From Anaspis maculata (taxonomy: Eukaryota; Arthropoda; Insecta; Coleoptera; Scraptiidae), in contig OX421964.1 of the NCBI GenBank assembly GCA_949128115.1, positions 4,588,001-4,652,000 of the forward strand: a DNA stretch of 64,000 nt. Reading direction: 5' to 3'. The notes under the pieces were generated by a model. It was not told the origin of the DNA. It was given only the letters and a program-made list of their open reading frames with translations, and ran no database searches. Position numbers and translations under genes: made by a program. The first letter of the stretch is position 1. Every line of letters begins with the position of its first letter. Shown here piece after piece: positions 21,346-33,900 of the stretch.

Positions 21346-22718
21346 GTTTTTCAAGCCCTTTGAGTGATTATGAAATGGTTGACTCTTTGTTCCACTACAA
21401 GTATGGATAAACTCCAACTTTTCCGGTAATTCTCTCGAAAAAACATTGACGAATGGAGAATATTCTCCATGCTTGCCCGTTGCAATCCATTCAAGGGTTA
21501 CCTACGTAGAAATACCTGATTGAACTTGAGAAGTACAGTTGAAGCTGGTTGTTACAGTCTAGAAGGAGTCGGTTGTGACATGGCACTGGAGGGCAGAAGT
21601 CCAAATTTTTGACTGAATCTCTTGAAACTCCCAGAATGAGTAGGTACTATAAAAAAAACACTTCAAGGAAGAATAGTAACCAAAATTACTCAAAATAGAG
21701 GTTAAAACAGCGGGTGGAGAATAGGAAAACGAGATAAAAAAAATTATTTCGAATTTTATAGGCCTCTGATTTTGGTTTTGATAATGAAGCTTTTTTTTTG
21801 TTTCACTGCATCAGGATTATAGTATGTTATTTAATTTTGAGTATCCACCATTGGATACTTCAAGAAAAGTGTTGAATGATTACCCGTAACAACTTGTCCC
21901 AAGCTTGTAACAAGGTGACCCCGACATGGGTCATGGACTGGACATGGGGTGATGAAGGTCATCTCGAAAATCTGTAAGAAAAATGACTGCTGAATGGTAC
22001 ACTACCACTACAAATAGCCTTCAATGAGCTTTCACCACATTCACCCATGGTCATTCCAAATATGTCATTTTAGGCAGATCTCCCCTATACGAATAATCAG
22101 TTGAACGGTTTAGAAGTGAAGCGTGTCACAAGAAGTGCGACTGACTGCTGCACATATCGACATCTGATAGAAATCAGAAGTTATAGAACCATTTCAAGAC
22201 CTCACCATGCAGTAGGTCGAAGTGGCAATAAGATGAAATGTCGGATGCAACAGGTACAACTGATGACGAGGGTGACCAAAAAGAAACGCCTATGAACATT
22301 ATTCTTGTGAACCTTTGACGACGAAATATCGAAATAAATGTTCTTTTGATGTAGCACACATTAGTCCATCGTACTTTTGTTACAATTCAATGTTTCAAAG
22401 GGAAACCTCAATTTTTTGACGGAAAATATACCAATCATGACTTTACATTCACAATCATGTTTGTCACTTTGTAAGCATCCATTATGGGCCACGGATATAT
22501 ACCTCCTTTGTTTTGCAACACATTCTAGAACCCATACATCAACAATAGGCAATAACTAATTGGTGTTCAAAACTCTGATATTGATAACTGATACAACCTT
22601 TTGAATGTTGTCGTAAAGCTCTTATTTAACAAATAGGTATTGAACACTGTTTCTATTCCACGTATTGGCTATTTTCATTCTAACAAACATAATATACAAT
22701 TACCCTGGACAAATCAAC
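21346..22718. other. Upstream region of locus 2, no gene recognised
   Basis: AT-rich DNA with several overlapping short frames on both strands. The promoter of locus 2 is expected at its right end but I see no unambiguous TATA box. Transcription start is therefore not placed. Confidence 0.4.
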
Positions 22719-22763
22719 ATGGCGAAAATTATCATCGTGTTCGTTTTTGTCTTGGCGGTTGCA
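22719..22763 (+). CDS. Locus 2 exon 1: signal peptide
   Basis: It encodes MAKIIIVFVFVLAVA, a textbook secretory signal: a basic residue at position 3, an 11-residue hydrophobic core and an A-V-A ending suited to signal peptidase. The donor GCA|GTAAGA is strong. The upstream context AAATCAACATGG is favourable for initiation. Confidence 0.7.
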
Positions 22764-25700
22764 GTAAGATGATCTGTATTTTATTTTTTCAATCTTCAAA
22801 TTTCCTGCCGGCATTGGCATATTTACCTCAATTTTCGTTTTCTTTTTGCACAGCATAACAGCGCAGCCTCAAAGATCCAGAAGAGAGCTGAAGGTAAGAA
22901 AAGTATACTTTGAAAATGAGACGCTGCAGATAAACACTTTTTGACAAATTCCAAATGACACATGATTCCAATATTGACAAGCAACAACTGTGAATTGGAT
23001 GGCACTTTTCACGAGCTGTATTCTTTTTGGATGAAAAAAATCAGAAATTGTCGATGCTTTCTTTATTTTATTGAACTTTTTGCATGATGTTAGACCCTGT
23101 CTCATCAAACCTGCCATGAATACCATGATACCTACCTTATGTCATTCAAATTTTGCTCATCTGGAGAGAATCGACAAAAAAGGGAGCAAAAAAGTATTAA
23201 AGATTTCCACTGAAATTCCTTCAACATTTCATTAATCTTCTGCATTCTGCATCATCTTTCAGCCATTCCAAGAGCTGGCTGCTCGAATTTGTATTTTTTT
23301 TTCCTAATTTTGGATGTTTGTCCTTCCACAGATCTGCAAGAGGCGTTGGAGATCTTATCCAGATGGTAAGTGCGACATATTATTCTCATTCTACAAAAAT
23401 AATTGGGCGCCAGGGCAAAAGAGGCAGCTCAATCACATGGTTTGGTGGAATCAAATTGAGTGATGGTGAAAGCGCTTTATTTCGTGAAGCAAGAAATGCT
23501 AAGATCCCCTTCCTTTTACAACATTTGATGCTTATGTGTGGTGGTCAGCGCATTCGACTACCACTCCAGAGGTCGCGGGTTCGATCCCCACCTGGGACGG
23601 ATTTTCGCCTCGAAAACAAGCTTCTCTGTTCTGTTGGAATGCTTGCTAAATGCAAGACGTGTCGCATAGCACGTAAAATACGATCGATGGTGCCGACCCT
23701 TTGCGATGTTGGTGGTCGTTAAAAATCCCCACTCTGTGTTGGAACAAACAGGAGTTCGGCAAAATTTCCGGTATAGTGGAGCAAAGCATTCACTGGCGTC
23801 GGTGTTAGGCCTCGTTGCGGAAATAGGCTGACATTGATAAACGAATAAAAAAAGTCATCAGCTAGAAGTCCAGAGGGAAAAAGCCCTATCTATTTTAGCA
23901 ACGCTGCCTACCCAAAAGTCATTCGACGAAATGTTTCTCATTTCACGTTGACTCATTATATTTTATTCATGTTTTGTTTCAATAAACTACTTTCACACCA
24001 CAAAAAATTACCAGTGATATTAGGTGTCTGACAACATTTGAGAAACTTTCATTGGGCTTAAACTATCAGAATTATCTCTATGTCGAATATTCAGAATTTG
24101 GGCATTGGCCCTATCCTCCCGGATAGTATTGACTCACTACTCAATCTTTGCATTTTCTACCTGATGTTGCATCACCTTTTGTTGACACCTCAAATTTTTC
24201 CCTCATGTTAACCCATAAAGTCATCTGTTCACTCCGAACACGTCTCTGGCCTCTAACTCGAAGCTCGAACTTGGCGTTGAAGTTGAACAAGTCTGAATAT
24301 ATCCAATAACTATTCATCCAAACCAACTGTATTGAACCTCCAATGAATTGGTATGAAATACAGCAATAAATGCATAGTTGATTTATTGTGAATTACACAC
24401 AGACAAGAATAATACTTTAATAAGAATCCAAATTAATAATCAGTATTACATTATCAGACCTTGTATGTTTATAAATAAAGTCGTACATATAATTTGTCTT
24501 TCCACGTAAATTGTATATGTATATTTTGCTGACGCGTTTCGGCTTCACAATTCGGGGTGAAGGACCATCTTCAAAGCAATAAAGGTGTAAAATGTATGAA
24601 GTGTCCAAGTCCTAATTCCTACAAGACACAAGAGAATCCCTAAACATTCACGATATTGTTTGTTTATGTCGTAAGTACAGTTGTCATTGATTCAATTTTA
24701 AAGTTACTTCCATCATGAGTTGGGTTCTCTTTGGCTGTTTAGGTTTGTTCATAGGAATTGATTGAAACCTATTTGATGAACCGATAGCTGAACCTTCATG
24801 CCGAATAAACTATCTATACATTATTCATCATATCATCATTGATGTCATTCAACTAATACCTGTTAGCATGATATTAAATACCTAATTATTGATTTTATTA
24901 GTCGAGCAATATCTATCTGTACCCGTTATTCGAACAACTTCATTTGTTTTTACTATTCAAACAACCTTCTATTATTTTTAACACTATCTATTTGTAGTTT
25001 TATCCAAAGCGATCGCATAATTTCAACAATAAAGGCCAACACAAGTTTTGCAATTTTAAGAATTGGTAAAATTTAAGCTTGTGGCCCATGAGTCACTTGG
25101 TGCAATCAAGAAATGTAGATAGGTACACGACGTGTAGCGCAACACCAAATGATGGGATCAATACATCGTACGCATTCTACATATTTGGCATTATCGAGAT
25201 ATTTATTGAATAAGTGCTTCCCGCACGGTGCTCTTGGGTATCGATCTATCCTTCGATTTGCAGTGCTGATTTTATAAACCACACATAAAAGCCTTGTGTG
25301 GCGCCCGCTTTTTGCCCGAGCATAGCCTATCGATTTGTCTTGCCTTGCCCACCAGCGTTTGATGCGATGAGTGGTAAATTTAAAAATAGACGCCACAATT
25401 GAATATGACAAATCAATTTCTATAACTCATGCCACCACAGCTCTTCATTTCGAACTTTTTTTTCAGGGTAGGAGATTTTACCTTTTTTGAGGCTCATCAT
25501 GGAAGTCCAAGCGCGTCTGCTGATGACCCCGGTGAAAGCATGCAGGCCCAAGTAAGTTATAGTGTTAGTTCAAATTAAGCAATCAATCAACCACATAATT
25601 ATACAGCTACCAATCAGGTATGAAATACGAAAATACAAACATCAACGTTCAAGGAAGCTCCCAAAGTGGATTAAAAGTCGAGGGCAAACCCGAGAAGCAA

Positions 25701-27146
25701 CGGCCTCGACGTCTCTACTGTCTATTATTATCACGCAGTTTTTTTTCCCACAGAAGCGCCAGTTCATGGGGGGATATGGGATGTCCCCATCTTACGCTGC
25801 TCAAACTCACCCTCCTTATGGCTATCACTCGGGCTATGGAGCTATGGTAAGTAGTAGATCTGACTTGAGAATAAGTAACTCACGAAGCTCAGTTAGTTAC
25901 GTGTTACGTGCATAAATTGAGGTCCCTTTTCACGTTCAGTGTTGATTAACAATGATGTCTCAGCTGATCAATGATCAATGAAGAAGGCTGGGTTAGGTAC
26001 TAAGGATACGGTGAAATCGCCGTAAAGCTGTGGACCATCACTCAAAAGATACGTTCATTGTAATAATAATCAGTTCCTGATGAACCAAGTGAATTGGTAA
26101 AATCTTCCATTTTGGCATTGCAAGCTTGGCAAAAAATTTGACATTTTACACATTTTTCAAGTTTTATACGTATGATTCGGTAAGCTCTCGTTAATGTTCA
26201 TTGACAATTGTTTTAAATTAATTATATAATAAATTTCAGCCTGACGAAGCCGATGCTAATCGACGAAACGTTGCGTAAAATATACAATTTCACTGTTTTT
26301 TTACCATCCTGCCCAAAAACCAAAAAAAAAAATTCATATACAAACAAATCCAAGGACAGAGAATATACAACATTATCAAAAATTATCTTGGTCAAGGGTG
26401 GTGTCAAAATGGCAAACATTGACAGTCACACCAATTACACGGCTGAAGAGTATCTATCTTATTTGTTATGTTCGATTAGTTGATTACCAATCCCGTCTCG
26501 TGAGGTATAGAACTCTTTTTGTCTCTCGGGAGCTTCAGAGGCCATTTCGAATTTGTGAGGGTACCAAACGGTTACGTGATCAAAAGCTTTAATAAGACTT
26601 CTGGAGTCTTTTTTGTTTTGTTTGGTCACCAGTACTGTTTTGTAAAAGTCCCCCATTTGAGGGCTTTTTCATGTTTATAACAGGCGTCAGTGCCGTGGAG
26701 TGAAGTGTAGAGCCCTATTTTACCCTTGGGAGTCTTCAAGCATCCTCTCTGTTCTGTGAGCTAAACAAACACCCTGTACTTACCTACATCAGGCAGAGTC
26801 CATCATTTATCAAGGCGTATCATAACGTCGCATCTGTTTCGCGCTATAAAAAATATCTCGTTAAAACAAGATAATGATTTGAGACATGCTGCAGTTGATA
26901 AAGTGCACGCGTAATCAAATATTTATCAATGTCATCAAATTCAAATATTTTATAATGAATTAGTAGATGGTGTAAGTTTATTATCATTTCAAATTGTTAT
27001 TTCATGGAGAAATTTTCAAGGCATCTGCTCCCATGGACAACGGCTTCCATCCTTCCTATTACTACGTACCAATAAAAAAACCACCAAAAGAGAAGGAAGA
27101 GAAGGACAAGGAAGCGAAAAAAGGGGCTCCAGGAAAAGGTCTGTGA
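22719..27146 (+). CDS. Six-exon gene for a small secreted Gly/Tyr-rich, Lys-tailed protein (locus 2 span)
   Basis: Six exons at 22719-22763, 22854-22893, 23332-23365, 25467-25551, 25754-25846 and 27021-27146 join to 423 nt, giving 140 residues and a TGA, with consensus splice sites and compatible phases (0, 1, 2, 0, 0). The order is a signal peptide, a short segment with a KR pair, a helical-looking acidic stretch, a Gly/Tyr/Pro-rich middle and a Lys/Glu-rich basic tail. The product is probably secreted. The start is the first ATG, directly before the hydrophobic stretch. I do not recognise the family; salivary, cuticular or adhesive proteins have such composition. No clear AATAAA follows the stop closely, so the last exon may instead splice on to locus 3. 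Confidence 0.65.
22854..22893 (+). CDS. Locus 2 exon 2 (40 nt)
   Basis: The acceptor CTTTTTGCACAG ends at 22853 and the donor GAAG|GTAAGA follows 22893. It encodes HNSAASKIQKRAE. The KR pair is a possible propeptide-processing site. It enters in phase 0 and leaves in phase 1. Confidence 0.62.
23332..23365 (+). CDS. Locus 2 exon 3 (34 nt)
   Basis: The acceptor TCCTTCCACAG ends at 23331 and the donor AGATG|GTAAGT follows 23365. It encodes DLQEALEILSR and two bases of a Trp codon completed by the next exon. It looks amphipathic and helical. Phase is 1 in, 2 out. Confidence 0.6.
23535..23857 (+). mobile_element. tRNA-derived SINE in intron 3 of locus 2
   Basis: A pol III A-box-like TGGTCAGCGCATTCG is followed at the expected distance by a perfect B box, GGTTCGATCCC, about 23579-23589. 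The tRNA-like head continues into a tRNA-unrelated body of about 230 bp and an A-rich tail near 23847-23856. The tRNA cloverleaf is too degenerate for a functional tRNA gene. Confidence 0.8.
24527..24576 (-). ncRNA. Hammerhead-like ribozyme motif, Penelope-type (candidate)
   Basis: On the minus strand TTGAAGA is followed by a hairpin GG..CTTCAC / GTGAAGCC and then GAAACGCGT. The order core-stem II-GAAA is that of a hammerhead with a very short stem III, the kind known from Penelope-like elements. One core base departs (T for C at the start). Stem I could not be established. Confidence 0.35.
25467..25551 (+). CDS. Locus 2 exon 4 (85 nt)
   Basis: The acceptor TTTTTTTCAG ends at 25466 and the donor CAA|GTAAGT follows 25551. 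The frame fixed by exons 1-3 stays open: W, then VGDFTFFEAHHGSPSASADD, then PGESMQAQ. The other possible frame hits TGA within 30 nt, so the open phase match is meaningful. Confidence 0.6.
25754..25846 (+). CDS. Locus 2 exon 5 (93 nt), Gly/Tyr-rich
   Basis: The acceptor TTTTTTCCCACAG ends at 25753 and the donor ATG|GTAAGT follows 25846. It encodes KRQFMGGYGMSPSYAAQ, then THPPYGYHSGYGAM, in phase 0-0. The GYG and PPYGY motifs resemble structural or adhesive secreted proteins, but this is compositional only. Confidence 0.65.
26241..26275 (+). ncRNA. Hammerhead-like ribozyme motif, Penelope-type (candidate)
   Basis: CTGACGA, stem II CGAT-GCTA-ATCG with one weak pair below it, then GAAACGTTGCGTA. 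The last part gives a 3-bp stem III (ACG/CGT) with loop TTG and a U16.1-type T before A. It matches the minimal hammerhead core. Stem I is weak and the flanks are AT-rich. Confidence 0.4.
27021..27146 (+). CDS. Locus 2 exon 6, terminal or bypassed by a GTCTGT donor
   Basis: The acceptor AATTTTCAAG ends at 27020. It encodes ASAPMDNGFHPSYYYVPIKK, then PPKEKEEKDKEAKKGAPGKG and L before TGA at 27144-27146. An alternative end is AAAAG|GTCTGT after 27138, which leaves phase 1 and would join the locus 3 exon at 43212 as KKGAPGK-DPPRPAPESS. C at donor position +3 is unfavourable, so the stop is the default reading. Confidence 0.6.
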   Translation, partial: ASAPMDNGFHPSYYYVPIKKPPKEKEEKDKEAKKGAPGKGL

Positions 27147-28230
27147 AAGTTTTCGCATATATTTTTTCAAAAGATGCACATCAGAAAGATTACTTGAATA
27201 TTCTGCATATTTTGTTTTGAATAAGCGCAAAAAATGCAATAGTCTTGCTAAAATATGAAGAATTAGCATGGACCTGTTCCTAAACTGGACCAATGATACC
27301 GCACCTACATTGCCATGACTCCAGTAGAAAGCTGACATGGTAGCTATAGCTAGGGACCTTCATTTTCTAGAGTTACCGTTGATCATCCTGCTACTTTGAC
27401 TTCTATTCTCTGCTTTTTGCTAGCATGGATGAAGTTCAGCTTTAAAAATATAATTTTTTCAATCTTGCATTGATTTGGTAGTTGACTAAGTGACTGCCGC
27501 ATGCTCGCACATGCTAAAGCGGCCTGCCACTGTGAAGTAGATAGTAATTGCAGGGTTTGACCGCTACGCCGTCCATATTCAGTGTGCCTGAGGCTTTTTT
27601 TTGGTATCGGCTTAATTGCTTCGCGTCAGCCACTGTTTTTTATTAGTTCCGCCTGCCGAATCAGGACGTTGTATTTCATCTCACTAAATCACAGATAATG
27701 AATAATCAATCAATTCATTCATGAAGCAACGGAAGAAAAAGAGCGATTTCAAGTTGGACGCAAAATACCGCAAACACAACATCAACGCGACACTCGCAAA
27801 ACGACAGCTGTCAATTTGGTTATAAATCTGACAAGCCCCGTATTCGCAACGGAACTGCCAACCTGGCGTAAATAAATTGACAGACAGCGGTTCTCAAGTC
27901 ACCAATACTGCTCATATCACAACGCGTCTTTTGAAGCTGAACAAAGTCGATGGCAACTTCTCGAAGAAAGAAACATACCTAGTGCCGACAGAATTTTTCA
28001 TTCAAACAAATATATGTACAAAAAATATCGATAATATAAAGTTTTCAAATTCAACTTGTGAACTTTCCGTAGGCATTTCAAAACTTTTGATATTCCAACT
28101 ACCAGCATGGTGGCGCCCGTATGATGTCATACATCATTGTTCGGTCTGTTATTGCGTTACCGAGTCAGCATCAGCAGTCCATTTCAGATACAGGTCCATG
28201 GGAATTAGGTATAAAGTTCAGGTTGCTGTG

Positions 28231-30650
28231 CTAGACTAGGATCATTTTTGAAAAAGTGGCCTGGAAAGTGGTTCTAGAGGCAAGTCATGTTAAAGTTTGG
28301 CAACAAATGTTTTAAGGGTATTTGGACCTCGCTAAATGCAAAAACCATTGTTGTCAAGCCGAATTTTGCACCAAGCCCGCAATGGGGGGGGGGGGGGAGG
28401 GGGGGGTAAAGGGAGGAAAGACAAAAAATCACCATTTTCCACCATTTTTGATACCGGGACTGAGACCTGTCATCAATGTGGAGTGAATTACATCGTATTT
28501 TGATTAACTGAGGTCTTATACTATCATCTTGACATGATTACTGTCAAAATTTTCATAGGGGGGCGACTGGTGAGGGAATGTTGACTGTGAAGATGATTCT
28601 TCTTTTCTCTTGATTTTGAGTGGATATATACATGTTTGGTATCCTTTCCTCTCAAGTTTCATATTCTCAGTTCAATTATGGTGTCAAAATTGCAATAGGA
28701 GCAAGTTTGAACAAGTTTTAGATGATGAAACATGTTTTTTTGTCAATATTTTTTTACCACTTTGAACTGTGCTATTTATTGCAAATCGGCATTTTTTTCT
28801 CAAAATTCTTGCGTAGTTCGTTAGTCTGGTGTATTTCACACAATACAGTTATATAACTGATGTGCCTTTAACATTAAAAATATTTTTTTGTGAAAACTGT
28901 TTGGCGCTACTTTTCAACTTTATTTCTTGCTATTATTTTATTGTATGATGAAAAACTGTGGTCCTCCACCCCATCATTATAAAGAAAACCTTAGCTGAGA
29001 TATTCTAGAATGTACTTTTTTCAAAAGAAGAGTTTTTCATGTCAGAACCTGATGCTCAGTGGGCAAGAGTTCTCTCAGAGAGGCCTGAGATGTTGATTGC
29101 CTGATTGAGCTCGAGAAACGGTTACCTCTTCCAAACGGCTTTGATATGCCCTATTAAAATACAGAGAGGTAACCTTATCCCAACTTTTTTTGTAATGTTC
29201 CCTTGAGCTCCAAAAATGTTACCACTTCTGCACTTCTTTGAGATGTTCTATAAAGCTCCAAAAAGGTTACCTTTTTCCAACTTCTCTATGATGTTCTCCC
29301 AAGCTCCAAAAAAGGTAACCTTTTTAGAACTTATTCAAAATGTTTTATAAAATTATGAAGCTCCAAAGGTTACCCTTGAGGTTACCTTCTTCCAACTTCT
29401 CTAAGAAGTTTTATTCCAGCTCAAAAAGAAAGAATTTTCTTTGGTATGTTTGATTATGCTCTAAAAAAGGTTATCTTTTTTGGATTTCCGTGAGATGATC
29501 TATCAAACCTCAAAGAAAAGTTACCTTTTTCGAACGTCTTGGGCAGGTGTTCTCTACTCAACCTTTAAAAAAGAACAACTTCTCAAAATTTAAGTTTATG
29601 ACATGTACCTATATTCGGAAAAGCCGCATTCTTCTAATAATACCCAGGGAAGAGGTAGATAAAGAGATTTTGAAATCCAATGTAATGAATGTGAATGATA
29701 AAACCTATAATTGTATTATGCAACTTAACGTTTAGGGTAATGTACGTATCTGCCTCCGGTTGCACCAAGTTCTCTTCAGTTTTATTAGCGTATTTTTCTT
29801 AATTCTATAAATTATGATATCTCAATGCAAATCGTAGTTTTTTTTTCGACAATTTTTGCGTAACTCGTTAGTCTGGTGTATTTTACACAATATACTCACA
29901 TACTAAGTGTGTCTTCACTTTTTAAAATATGAATAACTTGAGTTTTGATCATATATACATCATACAGCAAAAAACAAAGTTGAAAAGTAGGGCCAAACAA
30001 TTTCCACAAAAAAAATGTTTCCTTCATATTCAAAAAAGTGGAGGCAAATCAATTGGATGCCTATATCATGGTAAATATATGAGACTAACAAACTACGCAA
30101 GAATTTTGAGATAAAATGCCCATTTGCAGTGAAATAACACAGTTGAAAGAAAAAAAAAATTGACAAAAAACATGTTTTATTATGTAAAACTTGTTCCAAC
30201 TCGCTTCTATTGCAATTTGAACACCATAGTTGAATAGGGAGTATCGAATTTAGTCAAAAACGATACCAAACATGTTCATGTTTACTCAAAATCGAGAGAA
30301 AAGAAGAGTCATCTACACAGTCAACATTCCCCCCCACCAGTCTTCCCCCTCTAGAAATTTTGACAGTGGTTATGTCAATATGGTAGTATAAAACCTCAGT
30401 GAATCAAGATATGATGTAATTCACCTCACGTTAATGACAGGTCGCAGTTCCGACATCAAAAATTGTGAAAACTAGTGATTTTTGGCCTTCCCTCCCCTTT
30501 ACCCCCCCATTGCGGGCTTCCGGTGCAAAATTCGGCTTGGCAACAATGGTTTTCGTATTCAGCGGGGTCCAAACACCCTTAAAACGTATGTTGCCAAACT
30601 TTAACATGACTTGCCTCTAGCATTGCTTTTTATCCGAAGAGATCCTAGAC
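28231..30650. repeat. 2.4-kb palindrome with poly-G/poly-C arms (centre about 29440)
   Basis: CTAGACTAGGATC at the left and GATCCTAGAC at the right bound arms of about 1.2 kb. GAATTTTGCACCAAGCCCGC and a G-run at 28384-28406 reappear as a CCCCCCC run with GCGGGC near 30505-30520. The inner part contains degenerate direct repeats of CTCCAAAAAGGTTACC at 29120-29530. Confidence 0.85.
29110..29540. repeat. Degenerate tandem repeat, about 60-65 bp unit
   Basis: Units contain AGCTCCAAAAAGGTTACC, then TTTTCCAACTTCTCTNNGATG and TTCT. About six to seven copies occupy the centre of the palindrome, so the palindrome hinge is repetitive. Confidence 0.6.
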
Positions 30651-30989
30651 TATGCGGCAGAAATTGGAGTTTCATGTTACTTTTCTAGATAAGAGCAATA
30701 ATATACTGTATTATACTTGTACAACTGGTTGATTACTCACTGGTGATTGCTCCTGAGTAAAAAAAAAGCCTGCATGCATTTCAGTTAGTCTTGAAAATCA
30801 GTAGGAGGCTGAAGTTTTGCGCACACGTTTCTTTGAAAGTCATAAATGACCGGTGATAAGTCCCCTGGAATCCGATCATGGAAACCTTCGATAGCCGCCA
30901 TCAAGTGTTGAAGTATCTGTCAAGTCGTTTCTTTCGGCAAACAAATCATTGCTCTATCCTCAAGATTACGTTGCCTATCAGTCCGGGTA

Positions 30990-33900
30990 TTAATAGTACG
31001 TCGGGTACACATTAAATTAAACCAAAAAGCTGCACATTTTGATTGGAATATGCCGCTTGCTATGATCATAGATAAGGTCAGAACAAAGTTTTTTGGCAAC
31101 AGCGCCACTTGAAAATCAGTGCAGGAAACACGATGGCGGGCTTCAAAGATGGGCACCACCTGTTTTTTGTAATTTGTGGTTTTTCACCATCTAGCGGTCC
31201 GATTTCAATTTCCTTTCTTTTTGTTCATAAAACCCTGCTGAAGGCTAAGCTTATCTGCCATCACACATTTTTCTTTTGACATTTACAGTTTCGTAATATT
31301 TGGAAAAAGTAATATTTTGCCTCACTTATTAAAATGGTTAACATGTGTGTATTTCTCGTGCACTTCATTGCTTCTGATGATCATTGTATAGAAGAAAGAA
31401 CGGTTTCTGATTCCTGAAACTCTTCCCTCTGTGAATAGAGTAAAAATGAAAAAAAACTTTATGTAATTAAATGGGAATAGACGTGTTTTTGATGTCTAAA
31501 CAATTCTATGGAATTTGGAATAGGTTTCAATAAAAATAAATACATAGGTCTGAATTTCTCTCATTCGGACTCTAGCACCTCGTCTTCTCCATTACCTTCT
31601 CCTAATTCCCTCCTGAAAGAGCAACCGAACGCTGCATTTCACCAGCTCCCGACAAGCTGCCCAAATTAGTTCTAGACAAGATCAAACCGGCGTCCACTCC
31701 CTTGCAATCATAGTCCATCCCCATCCGTTTGGTTCTGGAATGATTTCCGTCATAGAACACTCACGCCCCCAGACTCTGCCCCAGACTTTGTCCTGCTTGA
31801 TATGCAGACCTTGGCGCATGCTGCCCAACTGAACTAAGTGCTTTTTTCGTTGGAGGGAGGTTTTGAAGATTGCGACTTTCCGTTATAAAAAGAAGCTTTC
31901 TCTTATGATTGACGGAAAATTTTGAGCACCTTTGTGGTAGAGCAGGACAACAAACTTTTCAAGAGCTCCAATGTTTTATCGGAAATGGATTGTTGTGGTA
32001 GAGATATGACTCCAAATGCTTTCGTGGCTTCAGGAAAGGACTTCCATACATTCCAGGCGGTTTGTCATTTACCCTTTATTGCAAATGACGATGTTATATC
32101 TGAACCTCTGAATGCATGGAAACATCTCAAGGCAACAGTTCTTTATTAATCCATTCTTTCTGCCATGGCGTTGATATTCATTTATCTCTGGGCTTCTCCT
32201 GATCCAAAAATTATCCACATCTCCTGTACAGCATTTTTCAGAGTTTGGAAAAAAGATATTGCCAAAACAACTACGTCAGTGTCTACTGTACAGATCATAA
32301 TTTTCGTTGCTCCTTGTTCGACACTATCTTTGGCATCGAGCAATATTCTGCCATCTGCTTCTTCCTGTTGCCTACGTTTCTGCAACAATATGTGCGCAAC
32401 CAAATTTCAAAAGAGCATGTTGTCCAAGTAGCTTGAACTATTTTATTTTGTTTTCATCACTGCAAGAAAATCATTCCAATTCTTTGGCAACACATTCTCT
32501 TTAGCTGCATGGCGACGAATACCAGAGCCTCTTTTCTCTCTCACGAATCTCTTCAGGCTGGTTTTGTGGTAAATATCCCACAAAATGTGTATCCTACTTG
32601 CATGGAACTTTTCAGTATCATGAAACATCCTGTTTTTGAATTCTGTGTCACAATATAGACTAATTGTATGTGATGTTTTCGGTGGTAGAGCATGTGCTAG
32701 TGCTGCTCCGTCATAAATTATTGTGTCACAGAATCCATCGAACTGTGATTGATCAACGGTTTGTTCAAGGATTTTGAGAAGCTGTGATTTCTGAGATGTT
32801 CGCAAAACACCATTTGAGGAAAGCGACGGCGGTGCACTCGTATTGTCGTATTCAAAAAATTTCCTAAAATCCATGTCTCTGTTTTGGCTTACGATAACAG
32901 CCCTAGAGAACCGCTGGACGTCATTTTTTGAATCAGAAATCGTGGGTGAGAGGACTTTTTGGCGAGCAAATTCAAAAACTTTTGTGCCAGTTTTTCGTAG
33001 TGGAGCAAACATACTGACTTTTGCCTCTGTACTTGAACGTTCTTCTACATATATCCCATACACTTTCTATTTTTAGTAGAATGACTTTTTGGAGCAAAAA
33101 TAGAGTGACAAGCTGGAGCACTGGGAGAACACAGCCGATGGCCGCTGATAGTTTTGCTCGTGAACACTTGGTGCCTCAACTTTCAGTTCCTTCAAGTCTT
33201 TTATATGAATTGGCGACTAACGAGCATAGTGGAGATGATCCGTTATGAAAAACCACGGTGTCAACTCTTTCAATGCATGAATGAACAGTTCATAGTTGCC
33301 ATCTCTGATGAACCAAACAAACGCCAAAAGAAGTAGGTATCTTCAAATTTAATACTGAAAACCAGAAACGGAAAGTTGGATAGTTTGTACGTTTTTTTTT
33401 TCAACCCACTCGTCAAATGAGATATCTGAATGATCTTGTAAATTATAGGAATCTTTGAGTGAATTGTATAAAACACCAGCAGTCTGATGAATTGCTCTTG
33501 ACTTTGTTACATGAGTAACTTTGAGACATACGCCTCGGCCCCCGCTTCTGCATTTATTCCAGAGTTTGCCCTTACTTCAATCCAACCACTACCTTCAAGA
33601 ACTTGGCCAAGTACCTTCAGCAAAGCCTACACAATATGGAGAGCTGCAAACATGGCTACAAAACTTGATTCGTGTATTCTTTGCTCTAAAAATGTAAACA
33701 ATTATCAAGTCTTTTTACAGTTTTGCTTTTATCTTCGGTGTGTTTTCAACAAATGTGCCGCCGTTTTGTGAAACTTTTTATATAGGTGGAGAGTAGAACC
33801 TGTTCTTCCATCCGTAAAGTGATCAGGAAACTGATAATGTTAATAGGTATATTAAAGCCGTGTTTGATAAATGAAATGAATTAGAACTAACAGTTGAATA

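Noticed and set aside
22823..23126. Minus-strand frames overlapping locus 2 exons 2-3
   Set aside because: Shadows of the spliced + strand gene without supporting features.
23535..23620. Functional tRNA gene
   Set aside because: Only A and B boxes are preserved; the acceptor stem and anticodon arm do not fold properly, and a SINE body follows.
24417..24608. Minus-strand 63-codon frame with SPRIVKPKRVSK
   Set aside because: Better explained as chance translation of the hammerhead-like repeat sequence than as a protein.
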